From positions 185,646,156-185,710,155 of the forward strand of contig NC_053395.1 of assembly GCF_905171765.1 (NCBI RefSeq): a DNA stretch of 64,000 nucleotides, read 5' to 3'. Below, piece after piece: positions 1 to 11,594 of this stretch (position 1 is the first letter of the stretch; the number at the start of each line of letters is the position of its first letter). A model generated the notes under the pieces. That model was not told the origin of the DNA, did no database searches, and worked only from the letters and a program-made list of their open reading frames with translations. Position numbers and translations under genes: made by a program. This stretch comes from Bufo bufo. Taxonomy: Eukaryota > Chordata > Amphibia > Anura > Bufonidae.

Positions 1-387
1 CGGTTATGGGCTGGTCATTGTACCATGCACTTCCCCTTGACCTCCATATATTTATGCATTTTTGACCGGTGTGTTCTCCCCAGGGTGGCGCCGTTCTTTC
101 CCTCTCACTGCTCCCTTTCATCCTGTCCTCTGGCATCATATGTATGTAATTTTAATCATGTCTTGTTATATTACAATAAAATTTTATATTTATCATTTGG
201 TACTTTGAGCTCCATTTCCTTTGTTGTTCTGCTATTGTACTCTGGAGCTTGTACCGAGTTATTTCTTAGGGGTGTCCTCTGTGAGTACATTGGGTGGGCA
301 CTGCCCCCTTTTCCCTTGGCACCCCTGGGGTCCTTTCCCCTTTCTTCTTGCTAGTTACTAGTTTAGGTGTGCTGTTTTGTTTGTCTG
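1..387. other. Unclassified intronic sequence
   Basis: No convincing gene. The 109-codon open frame at 25-354 is low-complexity and hydrophobic and matches nothing I recognise. A short AATAAA-like stretch near 176-182 and the T-rich composition could mark the decayed 3' end of a retroelement, but this cannot be established by eye. Confidence 0.4.
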
Positions 388-395
388 CCTAGGTG

Positions 396-634
396 TAGTG
401 TTGAGCGAACTTCTGTTTTAAGTTCGGTGTCTATGGTTCGGCTTCCGGTTAGCGGAGGATCCAGATATGGATTCCGAATTCCGTTGTGGTCCGTGGTAGC
501 GGAATCAATAATGGCCGATTATTGATTCCGCTACCACGGACCACAACTGAATTCGGAATCCATATCGGGATCCTCCGCTAACCGGAAGCTGAACTTTAGA
601 CGCCGAACTTAAAATAGAAGTTCGCTCAACACTA
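396..634. mobile_element. Palindromic hAT-type MITE with 8-bp TSD
   Basis: The 239-bp element is a near-perfect palindrome centred near 515. Its ends read TAGTGTTGAGCGAAC and the reverse complement. The 8-bp direct repeat CCTAGGTG flanks it exactly (388-395 and 635-642). An 8-bp duplication and a TAG-starting terminal repeat are typical of hAT elements. It has no coding capacity, so it would need a transposase supplied in trans. The well-kept arms and perfect duplication suggest a fairly recent insertion. Confidence 0.85.
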
Positions 635-642
635 CCTAGGTG

Positions 643-957
643 CTGACCATTGCCTGTTTACTGACTGTCTCTCCTATGCCTGACCTAATGCCAGTTTACC
701 ATATTGACTCTCTGCTGACTGCCCTGACCTGGTACTAATTACACAGATATGCATGTACTGTGCCTGCTCTGACCTTGACCTGTGTCCCAACTACGAGCAT
801 CGCCTGATCGCTTGGTGCTTCACACTGGTGTCTCTGACCCGTGGGTCAGCTGCCAATCATACCAGGACTATTCCAAGAAGTAGTGGTCTGGTGGCTCACC
901 TGCAGTGAAGTCCAGATCCCTGTATAGGGGTTAAAGGGTGAATACAAGGGAGCAGCA
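643..957. other. Unclassified intronic sequence
   Basis: C/T-rich sequence with repeated TGACC and CTGACC words (about 645-800). It may be a decayed retroelement tail. No open frame, terminal repeat or RNA gene was recognised. Confidence 0.4.
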
Positions 958-1215
958 GCATAACGCATTTATATCATGACTGATGTAAAAACAGAAATCA
1001 GACATCATATAGTACATGACAGTTTCTTTCTAACAAAGCTAGAGCCCGCCCTCACATGGATCCAGAGATCTCCTCCAGTTATTGTTCCAATTGCTCAGCT
1101 AGATTATCTTCACGCTGCCAGCTCAGGGTATGGGTCCTTCATCAGGGAGCATGTCCTTTCTGTTGCAGTCTCCCTATGACTGTCACAGTTACATGGAAGA
1201 TAGTGCACACTACTA
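958..1215. repeat. Dispersed repeat, copy 1 (second copy at 51352-51585)
   Basis: This stretch shares long words with 51352-51585: ATCATGACTGATGTAAAAA, CTAACAAAGCTAGA, ACATGGATCCAGAGATCT and CAGCTAGATTAT all recur in the same order. It is a dispersed family, probably non-autonomous. The second copy starts AAAGGGGTTATGTCATG, which resembles a T2-like (TTAA-AGGG) terminus. No coding potential. Confidence 0.6.
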
Positions 1216-2409
1216 TACAGATTAAACACGAGGGGGCACCATTAGGGCCGCAAACAGTGGGTCCAAAATATAGAGACACCGGCTGTGTGCACTGTGAATT
1301 ACAGATCTAGAAGATGCAGAGTGGTGCGGAGGCACGATGCAGAAGCCCACGGACACACTATGGAGCACTTCCGTGGGATTTCAGTCTGTGCCTCTGCACC
1401 GGGAAAAAAATCATTGCACTGTACACCCCTGTGGATCAATGGCATCCCACTCACAGCCCTCACCTGTTTGTTTTTTTTTGTGTTTCCCTCCAAGCGTTTC
1501 CCCTTCTAATGAAGGAGTTTGTCTAATGAATATTATGCTTTTTGGGACTATAATTGTTAAAATAGGGTATAAAAAAATGAAACTTAGTTTAGTGTACGGT
1601 ACAAGAATATAAAAAGGTACCTTGTGGTGAAAATGAACAACATTCTTGCTATGACGAAATGTCTAACAATATAACAGGTAAAGTGTGGGACTTATAATTC
1701 CACCAACGCTCTCCAAGCTCCTCATTAACAGAGAAGGGCCCATCACTATCTAAATAGATGGCGGTAATTATTTCTAATCTTATTGGAAAAGTCAAGATAA
1801 AACTTGCACAGTCTAGAAGTCCCCCCAAGGCATTGAATCGGCTGGTAAACTCACCGTTCCTAATCTCAATCTTTTAAAAATAATTAGATATATTCATGGG
1901 CTATATTAGCAAGTGTCTGTGCGGCATCTAGTATGATTCACCATTGATAAATTGATAACTACATCCCGGCCAACACATTTTGGTGCTGAATACAGATAAC
2001 AAAGGTAATTCTTACCAGAAAATAAAAGCCAACATTTTATTAAGTCACAGCTACATTCAAACAGGAGAGATAAGTTCTTTATTTGCCGGTGGATTGATTA
2101 AATATCTTCAAAAGGTTCAGGATGAATTTCTCCATTGTGTCTAGATTGGGAACGTGTGATCCAATTTCAAAGGAAGCAAAAAAAAAAAAGTAAAAAATCT
2201 GTCTCTTGTAGAGGCTGATAGATAAAAAAAAGAAACCTCTGTATCTTCCCTCGGCTGAATTACAAAATAATGAGATAAAAGACTATTTAAATACAACTTC
2301 TTAATGTAAAACCTCCCGAAACTCTCTGATATAATCAATTAAAGAACTGCCCCAATGTGCAGTATATTGGAGCTATACGTGCCCAATCGCAGAAAATGTT
2401 CTTGGATAT
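1216..2409. other. Intronic sequence without recognised features
   Basis: AT-rich sequence with short overlapping open frames only. At 1310-1440 there are words such as GGTGCGGAGGCACG and CCTCTGCACCGGG, resembling interiors of the Harbinger-like MITEs elsewhere in the window, so a decayed copy may lie here. Nothing else is supportable. Confidence 0.4.
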
Positions 2410-2413
2410 ATAA

Positions 2414-2908
2414 AGGGCATCTGTCAGCAGATTTGTCCCTATGACACTGGCTGACCTGTTACATGTGAACTTGGCAGCTGAAGACATCTGTGTTGGTCCC
2501 ATGTTCATATTTTGAAGCATTCCTGAGAAAAATGAGGTTTTAATATATGCAAATGAGCCTGTAGGAGCAATGAGGGTGTTGCCGTTACAACTAGAGGCTC
2601 TGCTCTCTCTGCATCTGCTGCGCCCTCTGCACTTTGATTGACAGGACCAGACAGTGAAAACATCATAATGCCCGACCCTCTCAATTAAAGTGCAGGGGGC
2701 GTGGCTTTTGCAGAGAGAGCAGAGCCTCTAGGTGTAATGGTAACGCCCCCATTGCTCCTAGAGGTTCATTTGCATATATTAAATCATAATTTTTCTCAGC
2801 AATGTGAGCAAATATAAACATGGGACCAACACAGATGTCTTCAGCTGTCAAGTGCACATGTAACAGGTCAGCCAGTGTCATAGGTACAAATCTGCTGACA
2901 GATGCCCT
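2414..2908. mobile_element. T2/Kolobok-like palindromic MITE
   Basis: Inverted-repeat element whose ends read AGGGCATCTGTCAGCAGATT and its complement. The arms cover about 2414-2640 and 2690-2908. The right end abuts TTAA (2909-2912) and the left end abuts ATAA, a one-base decay of TTAA. TTAA targets with AGGG termini fit T2-type Kolobok MITEs. The right-hand TTAA is also the left target site of the next element. A single-arm relative lies at 35606-35828. Confidence 0.75.
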
Positions 2909-3079
2909 TTAACCCCTTAAGGACATAGGACGTACCGGTACGCCCTATTTCCCGAGTCCTTAAGGACCAAGGACGTACCGGTACGTCCTGACTTCAAATC
3001 TGTATTCCGGCGCCCCAGGGGTTAATCGGAACGGGATTTCGGCTGAAATCATTCAGCCGGCATCCCGTAACAATGCAGG

Positions 3080-3861
3080 AGGGGGTCATTTGACCCCCCC
3101 GTATCGGCGATCGCAGCAAACCGCAGGTCAATTCAGACCTGCGGTTTGCTGCGCCTTTTGCAGTTTCTGATGCCCGCGGTCCCTGACCGCGGGGATCAGA
3201 AACTTTAGAGTGGCTAAAATCAATATTTTTCACCCCCCCCCCCCCCCCTTCACCCCTGCACGATTTTATGCCGGCGGGTGGTGCGGGAGGGGGGGGGTGT
3301 CGCAGGCGGTGGGGGCGTTGCGGGAGGCGGGCGGTGCGGCAGGCGGGATCGCGATCCCCCGCCCGCCTCCCCATGAACGATCGTTGGCTTCTAGTGGGTA
3401 TACCAGGGTGCCAGCACATTGCTGGCACCCTGTATAAACGGCTGACATCTGTGCAGATGTCAGCCGTTTAACCCTTTCCATACCGCGGTCCGTACGGACC
3501 GCTGTATGGAAAAAGTTAACTGTCATCGGTCAGGGAGCTCCCTCCCTCTCCATCGGGGGGCTGCTGTGCCTTTGCAGCCCCCCGATGGAGAGGTAAAGAG
3601 CCCCCCGACAGCCCCCAGAGAGCCCCCCTCAGCTCGTGCTTACCCTTCCCCGTCTGCGAAGTTCTGAGCAGACGGGGAAGGTTCCCATGGCAACAGGACG
3701 CCTGCTCAGGCGTCCTGCTGTCCATGGTGCTGAACAGATCTGTGCTAAAAGCATAGATCTGTTCAGTGTAAGTAAAATACAGTACAGAACAATATATATT
3801 GTACTGTACTGTATTATACAGACATCAGACCCACTGGATCTTCAAGAACCAAGTGGGTCTG
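3080..3861. repeat. Chain of about eleven short perfect or near-perfect hairpins
   Basis: Consecutive inverted repeats with short loops: 3080/3098 (GGGGGTC), 3113-3129/3136-3152, 3164-3180/3186-3202, 3404-3416/3420-3432, 3436-3450/3455-3469, the palindrome at about 3478-3509, 3545-3564/3574-3593, 3644-3656/3669-3681, 3694-3704/3707-3717, 3731-3741/3755-3765, about 3778-3793 with its partner by 3814, and 3826-3835/3852-3861. Arms are 7-20 bp, mostly without mismatch. The block also contains a C run at 3231-3248. No protein is encoded. Confidence 0.85.
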
Positions 3862-3949
3862 GGTCACAAAAATGTAAAAAAAAGTGAAAAAAGTTAAGAT
3901 AAAAAAAAAAAACATTTATCACTGAATAAAAAATAAAAAAATAAAATAC

Positions 3950-4850
3950 ACTACACATATTAGGTATCGCCGCGTCCGTAACGACCTGATCTATAAAACG
4001 TTCATGTTACTTTCCCCGCACGGTGAACGCCATAAAAATAAAAAAATAAAAACTATGAGAAAATTGAAATTTTGCCCACCTTACTTCCCAAAAAAGGTAA
4101 TAAAAGTGATCAAAAAAGTTGCATGTACGCCAAAATAGTACCAATCAAACAGTCTTCTCATCCCGCAAAAAATGAGACCCTACTCAAGATAATCGCCCAA
4201 AAACTGAAAAAACTATGGCTCTTAGACTATGGAAACACTAAAACATGATTTTTTTTGTTTCAAAAATGAAATCATTGTGTAAAACTTACATAAATAAAAA
4301 AAAAAGTATACATATTAGGTATCGCCGCGTCCGTATCGACCGGCTCTATAAAAATATCACATGACCTAACCCCTCAGGTGACCACCGTAAAAAAATAAAA
4401 ACAAAAACGGTGTAAAAAAAGCCATTTTTTGCCATCTTACGTCACAAAAAGTGTAATAGCGAGCGATCAAAAAGTCAATAGTGCCAATCAAACCGTCATC
4501 TCATCCCGCAAAAAATGAGACCCTACTCAAGATAATCGCCCAAAAATTGAAAAAACTATGGCTCTTAGACTATGGAGACACTAAAACATTTTTTTGGTTT
4601 TAAAAATGAAGTTATTGTATAAAACTTACATAAATAAAAAAAAATAGTATACATATTAGGTATCGCCGCGTCCGTGACAACCTACTCTATAAAATTACCA
4701 CATGATAAAACCTGTCAGATGAATGTTGTAAATAACAAAAAAAAAAAAAAGGGCCAAAAAAGCTATTTCTTGTTACCTTGCTGCACAAAAAGTGTAATAT
4801 AGAGCAACCAAAAATCATATGTACCCTAAACTAGTACCAACAAAACTGCC
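3950..4850. repeat. Tandem array of ~350-bp AT-rich units
   Basis: The phrase TTAGGTATCGCCGCGTCCGT recurs near 3960, 4315 and 4656, spacing about 355 and 341 bp. Each unit also carries CTCATCCCGCAAAAAATGAG and ATGGCTCTTAGACTATGGA. Three diverged units lie inside the piggyBac-family element. The ATGGCTCT..AGACT..GGA segment reappears beside the transposase gene at about 62850 and 63065, linking the two elements. Confidence 0.75.
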
Positions 4851-4859
4851 ACCTTATCC

Positions 4860-6060
4860 CGTAGTTTCTAAAATGGAGTCACTTTTTTGGAATTTCTACT
4901 CTAGGGGTGCATCAGGGGGGCTTCAAATGGGACATGGTGTCAAAAAACCAGTCCAGCGAAATCTGCCTTCCAAAAACCGTATGGCATTCCTTTCCTTCTG
5001 CGCCCTGCCGTGTGCCCGTACAGCGGTTTACGACCACATATGGGGTGTTTCTGTAAACTACAGAATAAGGGCCATAAATAATGAGTTTTGTTTGGCTGTT
5101 AACCCTTGCTTTGTAACTGGAAAAAAAATATAAAAATGGAAAATCTGCCAAAAATGTGAAATTTTGAAATTGTGTCTCTATTTTCCATTAAATCTTGTGC
5201 AATACCTAAAGGGTTAACAAAGTTTGTAAAATCAGTTTTGAATAGCTTGAGGGGTGTAGTTTCTTAGATGGGGTCACTTTTATGGAATTTCTAATCTAGG
5301 GGTGCATCAGGGGGGCTTCAAATGGGACATGGTGTCAAAAAAACAGTCCAGCAAAACCTGCCTTCCAAAAACCAAACCGCGCACCTTTCACTCTACGCCC
5401 TACTGTGTGGCCGTACAGTAGTTTACGGCCACATATGGGGTGTTTCTGTGAACAGCAGAGTCAGGGCAATAAAGATACAGTCTTGTTTGGCTGTTAACCC
5501 TTGCTTTGTTAGTGGAAAAAATGGGTTAAAATTGAAAATTAGGCAAAAAAATGAAATTCTCAAATTTCATCCCCATTTGCCAATAACTCTTGTGCAACAC
5601 CTAAAGGGTTAACGACGTATGTAAAATCAGTTTTGAATACCTTGAGGGGTGTAGTTTCTTAGATGGGGTCACTTTTAGGGAGTTTCTCCTCTAGGGGTGC
5701 ATCAGGGGGCTTCAAATGGGACATGGTGTAAATAAACCAGTCCATAAAAATCTGCCTTCCAAAAACCAAACGGCGCACCTTTCACTCTACGCCCCGCTGT
5801 GTGGCCATACAGTAGTTTACGGCCACATATTGGGTGTTTCTGTAAACGGCAGAGTCAGGGCAATAAAGATACAATCTTGTTTGGCTGTTAACCCTTGCTT
5901 TGTTAGTGGAAAAAATGGGTTAAAATTAAAAATTAGACAAAAAAAATGAAATTCTCAAATTTCCTCCCCATTTGCCAATAACTCTTGTGCAACCCCTAAA
6001 GGGTTAACAATGTATGCAAAATCAGTTTTGAATACCTTGAGGGGTGTAGTTTCTTAGATG
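4860..6060. repeat. ~395-bp tandem repeat (three to four units)
   Basis: The landmark GGGGTGTAGTTTCTTAGATG falls at 5251, 5646 and 6041, exactly 395 bp apart each time. Each unit continues with GGTGCATCAGGGGG, CAAATGGGACATGGTGT, the ACATATGGGGTGTTTCTGT region and GTTAACCCTTGCTTTGT. Short reading frames of 77-104 codons recur in each unit, but these are only the repeat being open in one frame. The same period occurs at 61058-62240. Confidence 0.85.
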
Positions 6061-6566
6061 GGGTCATTTTTGGGCGGTTTCTATTATGTAAGCCTCGCAA
6101 AGTGACTTCAGACCTGAACTGGTCCCTAAAAATTGAGTTTTTGTAAATTTCTGAAAAATTTCAAGGTTTGCTTCTAAACTTCTAACCCTTGTAACAGCCC
6201 CAAAAAATAAAATATCATTCCCAAAACAATTCAAACATGAAGTAGACATATGGGGAATGTAAAGTCATCACAATTTTTTGGGGTATTACTATGTATTACA
6301 GAAGTAGAGAAACTGAAACTTCGAAATTTGAAAATTTTTCCAAATTTTTGGTAAATTAGGTATTTTTTTGTGCAAAAAAAAATAATTTTTTTGACTTCAT
6401 TTTACCAGTGTCATGAAGTACAATATGTGACGAAAAAACAATCTCAGAACGGCCTGGATAAGTCAAAGCGTTTTAAAGTTATGAGCACTTAAAGTGACAC
6501 TGGTCAGATTTCCAAAAAATGGCCTGGTCCTTAAGGTGAAAATGAGCCCGGTCCTTAAGGGGTTAA

Positions 6567-7595
6567 CCCCTTAGGGACTTAGGGCGTACCGGTACGCCCT
6601 GTTTACCGAGTCCTTAAGGACTCAGGGCGTACCGGTACGCCCTAACTTTAAAACAGACATTGCGGCGGGGGTTAATAGGAACAGGATGCCCGCTGAAATC
6701 ATTAATCGTTAACGACGTTTTTAAAATTTATTTTGAATACCTTGAGGGGTGTAGTTTCTTAGATGGGGTCACTTTTATGGAGTTTCTACTCTAGGGGTGC
6801 ATCAGGGGAGCTTCAAATGGGACATGGTGTCAAAAAAAACAGTCCAGCAAAACCTGTCCTCCAAAAACCATATGGCATTCCTTTCCTTCTGCGCCCTGCC
6901 GTGTGCCCGTACAGCGGTTTACGGCCACATATGGGGTGTTTCTGTAAACTACAGAATCAGGGCCATAAATATTGAGTTTGGTTTGGCTGTTAACCCTTGC
7001 TTTGTAACTGGAAAAAAATTATTAAAACTGAAAATCTGCCAAAAAAGAGAAATTTTGAAATTGTATCTCTATTTTCCATTAATTCTTGTGGAGCACCTAA
7101 AGGGTTAACAAAGTTTGTAAAATCAGTTTTGAATACCTTGAGGGGTGTAGTTTATAGAATGGGGTCATTTTTGTGTGGTTTCTATTATGTAAGCCTCGCA
7201 AAGTGACTTCAGACCTGAACTGGTCCCTAAAAATTGGGTTTTTGAAAATTTCTGAAAAATTTCAAGATTTGCTTCTAAACTTCTAAGCCTTGTAACATCC
7301 CCAAAAAATAAAATATTCCCAAAATGATCCAAACATGAAGAAGACATATGGGGAATGTAAAGTAATAACTATTTTTGGAGGTATTACTATGTATTATAAT
7401 AGTAGAGAAATTGAAACTTAGAAATTTGCAATTTTTTACAGATTATTGGTAAATTTGGTATTTTTTTTATAAATAAAAATGATTTTTTTTAAAACTTTAT
7501 TTTACCAGTGTCATGAAGTACAATATGTGATGAAAAAACAATCTCAGAATGGCCTGGATAAGTCAAAGCGTGATTTGCAAAAAATGGCCAAGTCC
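6567..7595. mobile_element. Second piggyBac-family deletion derivative
   Basis: Starts immediately after the TTAA that ends the preceding element, with CCCCTTAGGGACTTAGGG and the same GTACCGGTAC blocks. It then jumps (about 6715) straight into a 395-bp-type unit and the family's right end (TACAATATGTGATG..CAAAGCG), ending at AGTCC before TTAA (7596-7599). It is an internally deleted copy of about 1.0 kb with no transposase. Confidence 0.65.
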
Positions 7596-7599
7596 TTAA

Positions 7600-10420
7600 C
7601 CACTTAAGGACCACAGGTTTATACCCCCCTAAAGACCAGGCCCTTTTTTACAAATCGGCACTCCACAACTTTAGCGGTTTATTGCTCGTTCATGCAACTT
7701 ACCACCCAAATGAATTTTACCTCCTTTTCTTCTCACTAATAGAGCTTTCATTTGGTGGTATTTCATTGCTGCTGACATTTTTACTTTTTTTGTTATTAAT
7801 CGAAATTTAACGATTTTTTTGCAAAAAAATGACATTTTTCACTTTCAGTTGTAAAATTTTGCAAAAAAAACGAGATCCATATATAAATTTTGCTCTAAAT
7901 TTATTGTTCTACATGTCTTTGATAAAAAAAAAATGTTTGGGTAAAAAAAAAAATGGTTTGGGTAAAAGTTATAGCGTTTACAAACTATGGTACAAAAATG
8001 TGAATTTCCGCTTTTTGAAGCAGCTCAGACTTTCTGAGCACCCGTCATGTTTCCTGAGGTTCTACAATGGCCAGACAGTACAAACACCCCACAAATGACC
8101 CCATTTCGGAAAATAGACACCCCAAGGTATTCGCTGATGGGCATAGTGAGTTCATAGAACTTTTTGTTTTTTGTCACAAGTTAGCGGAAAATGATGATTT
8201 TTTATTTATTTTTTTCTTACAAAGTCTCATATTCCACTAACTTGTGACAAAAAATATAAAGTTCTATGAACTCACTATGCCCATCACGAAATACCTTGGG
8301 GTCTCTTCTTTCCAAAATGGGGTCACTTGTGGGGTAGTTCTACTGCCCTGGCATTCTAGGGGCCCAAATGTGTGGTAAGGAGTTTGAAATCAAATTCTGT
8401 AAAAAATGACCAGTGAAATCCGAAAGGTGCTCTTTGGAATATGGGCCCCTTTGCCCACCTAGGCTGCAAAAAAGTGTCACACATCTGGTATCTCTGTATT
8501 CAGGAGAAGTTGAGGAATGTGTTTTGGGGTGTCTTTTTACATATACCCATGCTGGGTGAGATAAATATCTTGGTCAAATGACAACTTTGTATAAAAAAAT
8601 GGGAAAAGTTGTCATTTGCCAAGATATTTCTCTCACCCAGCATGGGTATATGTAAAATGACACCCCAAAACACATTCCCCAACTTCTTCTGAGTACGGAG
8701 ATACCAGATGTGTGACACTTTTTTGCAGCCTAGGTGGGCAAAGGGGCCCACATTCCAAAGAGCACCTTTCAGATTTCACTGGTTATTTTTTACAGAATTT
8801 GATTTCAAACTCCTTACCACACATTTGGGCCCCTAGAATGCCAGGGCAGTATAACTACCCCACAAGTGACCCCATTTTGGAAAGAAGAGACCCCAAGGTA
8901 TTCGCTGATGGGCATAGTGAGTTCATGGAAGTTTTTATTTTTTGTCACAAGTTAGTGGAATATGAGACTTTGTATGAAAAAAAAAAAAAAATCATCATTT
9001 TCCACTAACTTGTGACAAAAAATAAAAAAATTCTAGGAACTCGCCATGCCCCTCACGGAATACCTTGGGGTGTCTTCTTTCCAAAATGGGGTCACTTGTG
9101 GGGTAGTTATACTGCCCTGGCATTTTCCAGGGGCCCTAATGTGTGGTAAGTAGGTAAATGACCTGTGAAATCCGAAAGGTGCTCTTTGGAATATGGGCCC
9201 CTTTGCCCACCTAGGCTGCAAAAAAGTGTCACACATGTGGTATCTCCGTACTCGGGAGAAGTTGGGGAATGTGTTTTGGGGTGTCATTTTACATATACCC
9301 ATGCTGGGTGAGAGAAATATCTTGGCAAAAGACAACTTTTCCCATTTTTTTATACAAAGTTGGCATTTGACCAAGATATTTCTCTCACCCAGCATGGGTA
9401 TATGTAAAATGACACCCCAAAACACATTCCCCAACTTCTCCTGAGTACGGCAATACCAGATGTGTGACACTTTTTTGCAGCCTAGATGCGCAAAGGTGCC
9501 CAAATTCCTTTTAGGAGGGCATTTTTAGACATTTGGATACCAGACTTCTTCTCATGCTTTGGGGCCCCTAGAATGCCAGGGCAGTATAAATACCCCACAT
9601 TTTGGAAAGAAGACACCCCAAGGTATTCAATGAGGGGCATGGCGAGTTCATAGAAATTTTGTTTTTTGGCACAAGTTAGCGGAAATTGATATTTTTTATT
9701 TTTTTCTCACAAAGTCTCCCTTTCCGCTAACTTGGGACAAAAATTTCAATCTTTCATGGACTCAATATGCCCCTCACGGAATACCTGGGGGTGTCTTCTT
9801 TCCGAAATGGGGTCACATGTGGGGTATTTATACTGCCCTGGCATTCTAGGGGCCCTAAAGCGTGAGAAGAAGTCTGGAATATAAATGTCTAAAAAATTTT
9901 ACGCATTTGGATTCCGTGAGGGGTATGGTGAGTTCATGTGAGATTTTATTTTTTGACACAAGTTAGTGGAATATGAGACTTTGTAAGAAAAAAAAAAAAA
10001 AAATTACGCTAACTTGGGCCAAAAAAATATCTGAATGGAGCCTTACAGAGGGGTGATCAATGACAGGGGGGTGATCAATGACAGGGGGGTGATCAATGAC
10101 AGGGGGGTGATCAGGGAGTCTATATGGGGTGATCACCCCCCTGTCATTGATCACCCCCCTATAAGGCTCCATTCAGATGTCCGTATGTGTTTTGCGGATC
10201 CGATCCATGTATCCGTGGATCCGTAAAAATCATACAGACATCTGAATGCAGCCTGACAGGGGGGGTGATCAATGACAGGGGGGTGATCAGGGAGTCTATA
10301 TGGGGTGATCACCACAGTCATTGATCACGCCCCTGTAAGGCTCCATTCAGACGTCAGTGTGCGTTTTGCGGATCCGATCCATCTATCAGTAAAAGATAGT
10401 TATCGTTTAAGTCATCAGGA
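7600..10420. mobile_element. Third TTAA-linked element with alternating palindromes
   Basis: Begins after TTAA with CCACTTAAGGACCACAGG, again a piggyBac-like terminus. The matching far terminus was not found, so the right boundary is approximate. The interior from about 8090 to 10020 is a run of large palindromes with centres near 8200, 8592, 8980, 9345, 9695 and 9990. Arms alternate between a CACAAGTTAGYGGAA-type and a CACCCAGCATGGGTATATGT-type sequence. After 10030 come short GATCA-rich repeats and GGATCCG-rich sequence. No transposase frame is visible. Confidence 0.5.
10036..10330. repeat. 18-bp tandem repeat and inverted copies (GGGGTGATCAATGACAGG)
   Basis: GGGGTGATCAATGACAGG is repeated about four times from 10044 to about 10110. 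It is followed by the inverted form TGTCATTGATCACCCCCCT (10141-10160), then another forward and inverted set at 10262-10335. The arrangement is palindromic, with TATATGGGGTGATCACC near its centre. Confidence 0.75.
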
Positions 10421-11108
10421 TCAACCCTACCAGGCAGTATACCAGCTGCCATAGAATTCATTCCAGGCACACGGAATGCCAGAGTGATGCACCTAATTTA
10501 TGACAAGGCCTGCAACTCGTGATAAATTTGGTGCATCCTCTCACATCGCAGGGGCTATCATACACCGCAGTTATAAATCTCTCCCATTAGATCTGACAAT
10601 GAAAAAAATAAATATTTATAGCTAAGGAAATTCAGCTGACACTAGTAATGATTTCTAATTTTAACAATCTTCCTGACAGTGCTCAGACTTCTGTGTACAG
10701 TAAGGAAGGAAACTGGCTGCTCAGACACTTGGTCTCTATAGTAAAAAAATAAATAAAAAAAATAATGCAACTTTTGCTTTGATTTTTGTGCCTTGGTTAT
10801 AGTTCTCTCTCATTAATATTCAGTCTTTAGGGACGCAGAAGAAAGTGCCATTGGGCGTGGACTGCTTTCGAAAGGAAACCGATAACAAGATACTCCTGAA
10901 GGACAACTGGACATTATCGATACATTTAGAGACCAAATGGTCTTATCTTTATTTTATTTCTTTTTTTTTGCTTCACAATAAAATATTTTACATAAAAAAC
11001 ACCAATGTATAGGGGAAAAGCTTATATAACTGATATACCCCTTTAAGTAGCTATATAACAAGCAGGCCTCTCTGGCTCAGATCACCAAATGGTCCCTTAG
11101 TGATCTAA
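10421..11108. other. Intronic sequence without recognised features
   Basis: AT-rich sequence with short A-runs, for example near 10740-10765 and 10960-10985. No coding region, terminal repeat or RNA gene was recognised. Confidence 0.4.
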
Positions 11109-11421
11109 ATATGAGGGCTCATTCACACGACGGTTAGTGTCCCTTTCCCGTATTGCGGATCCGCAATACACAGGCACCGTTCTGTTGTCATTCCGCATCA
11201 CGGAGGCGGACCTATTCATTTCAATGAGTCCGCAAATCCGGAGATGCGGAACATTATGCAAGCACTAGGGAGTGCTTTCTGGGTTTCCGTTCCGTGCCTC
11301 CGCACCGCAAAAAGATAGAACATGTTCTGCGATCCCCACGCACCTGCCCCACGGAAGGCGCCTGTGCATTGCAGACCCCAATTTGCGGTTCACAGCACGG
11401 GCACGGGACACTGCCCTGACT
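11109..11421. mobile_element. Harbinger-like MITE fragment (one end only)
   Basis: Starts GGGCTCATTCACACGACGG, like the ends of the TWA-flanked palindromic elements elsewhere, and contains the familiar TTCATTTCAATGAGTCCGC and GCGGATCCGCAATAC words. It runs into a hAT MITE at 11430. No right terminus was found, so it is a truncated or decayed copy related to the element at 52082-52408. Confidence 0.55.
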
Positions 11422-11429
11422 CTGTAGAA

Positions 11430-11586
11430 CAGGGGTAGGCAACCTCCGGCACTTCAACTGTTGTGAAACTACAACTCCCAGCATGCATACTTGCTCTGCT
11501 CTTCTCACAACTCCCAAAGAAATGAATGAAGCATGCTGCCACTGTAGTTTCACAACAGCTGGAATGCCGAAGGTTGCTGACCCCTG
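11430..11586. mobile_element. hAT-type MITE with perfect 8-bp TSD
   Basis: A 157-bp inverted-repeat element starting CAGGGGTAGGCAACCT and ending AGGTTGCTGACCCCTG. Both flanks carry CTGTAGAA (11422-11429 and 11587-11594). The 8-bp duplication and CAGGGG terminus identify a hAT-class insertion. It contains the frequently seen ACTACAACTCCCAGCATG word and has no coding capacity. Confidence 0.9.
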
Positions 11587-11594
11587 CTGTAGAA

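Larger units (their letters stand above)
2913..6562. mobile_element. Non-autonomous piggyBac-family element, 3.65 kb
   Basis: Bounded by TTAA on both sides (2909-2912 and 6563-6566), with termini CCCCTTAAGGAC and GTCCTTAAGGGG. No transposase is recognisable. From left to right it holds a subterminal GTACCGGTAC-rich block, a G/C-rich chain of short hairpins (3080-3861), three AT-rich ~350-bp units (about 3950-4850) and ~395-bp tandem units (about 4860-6060). Its right 150 bp match, in inverse orientation, the left end of the transposase-bearing element starting at 60525. I therefore place it in the same piggyBac family. Confidence 0.75.

Noticed and set aside
2994..3526. Several G/C-rich open frames up to 144 codons
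   Set aside because: They fall in the hairpin chain and C-run of a piggyBac derivative on both strands at once; sequence composition explains them.
8500..9503. Matching open frames of 83-156 codons on both strands
   Set aside because: They repeat the same peptide in both orientations because the DNA is palindromic; no gene features.
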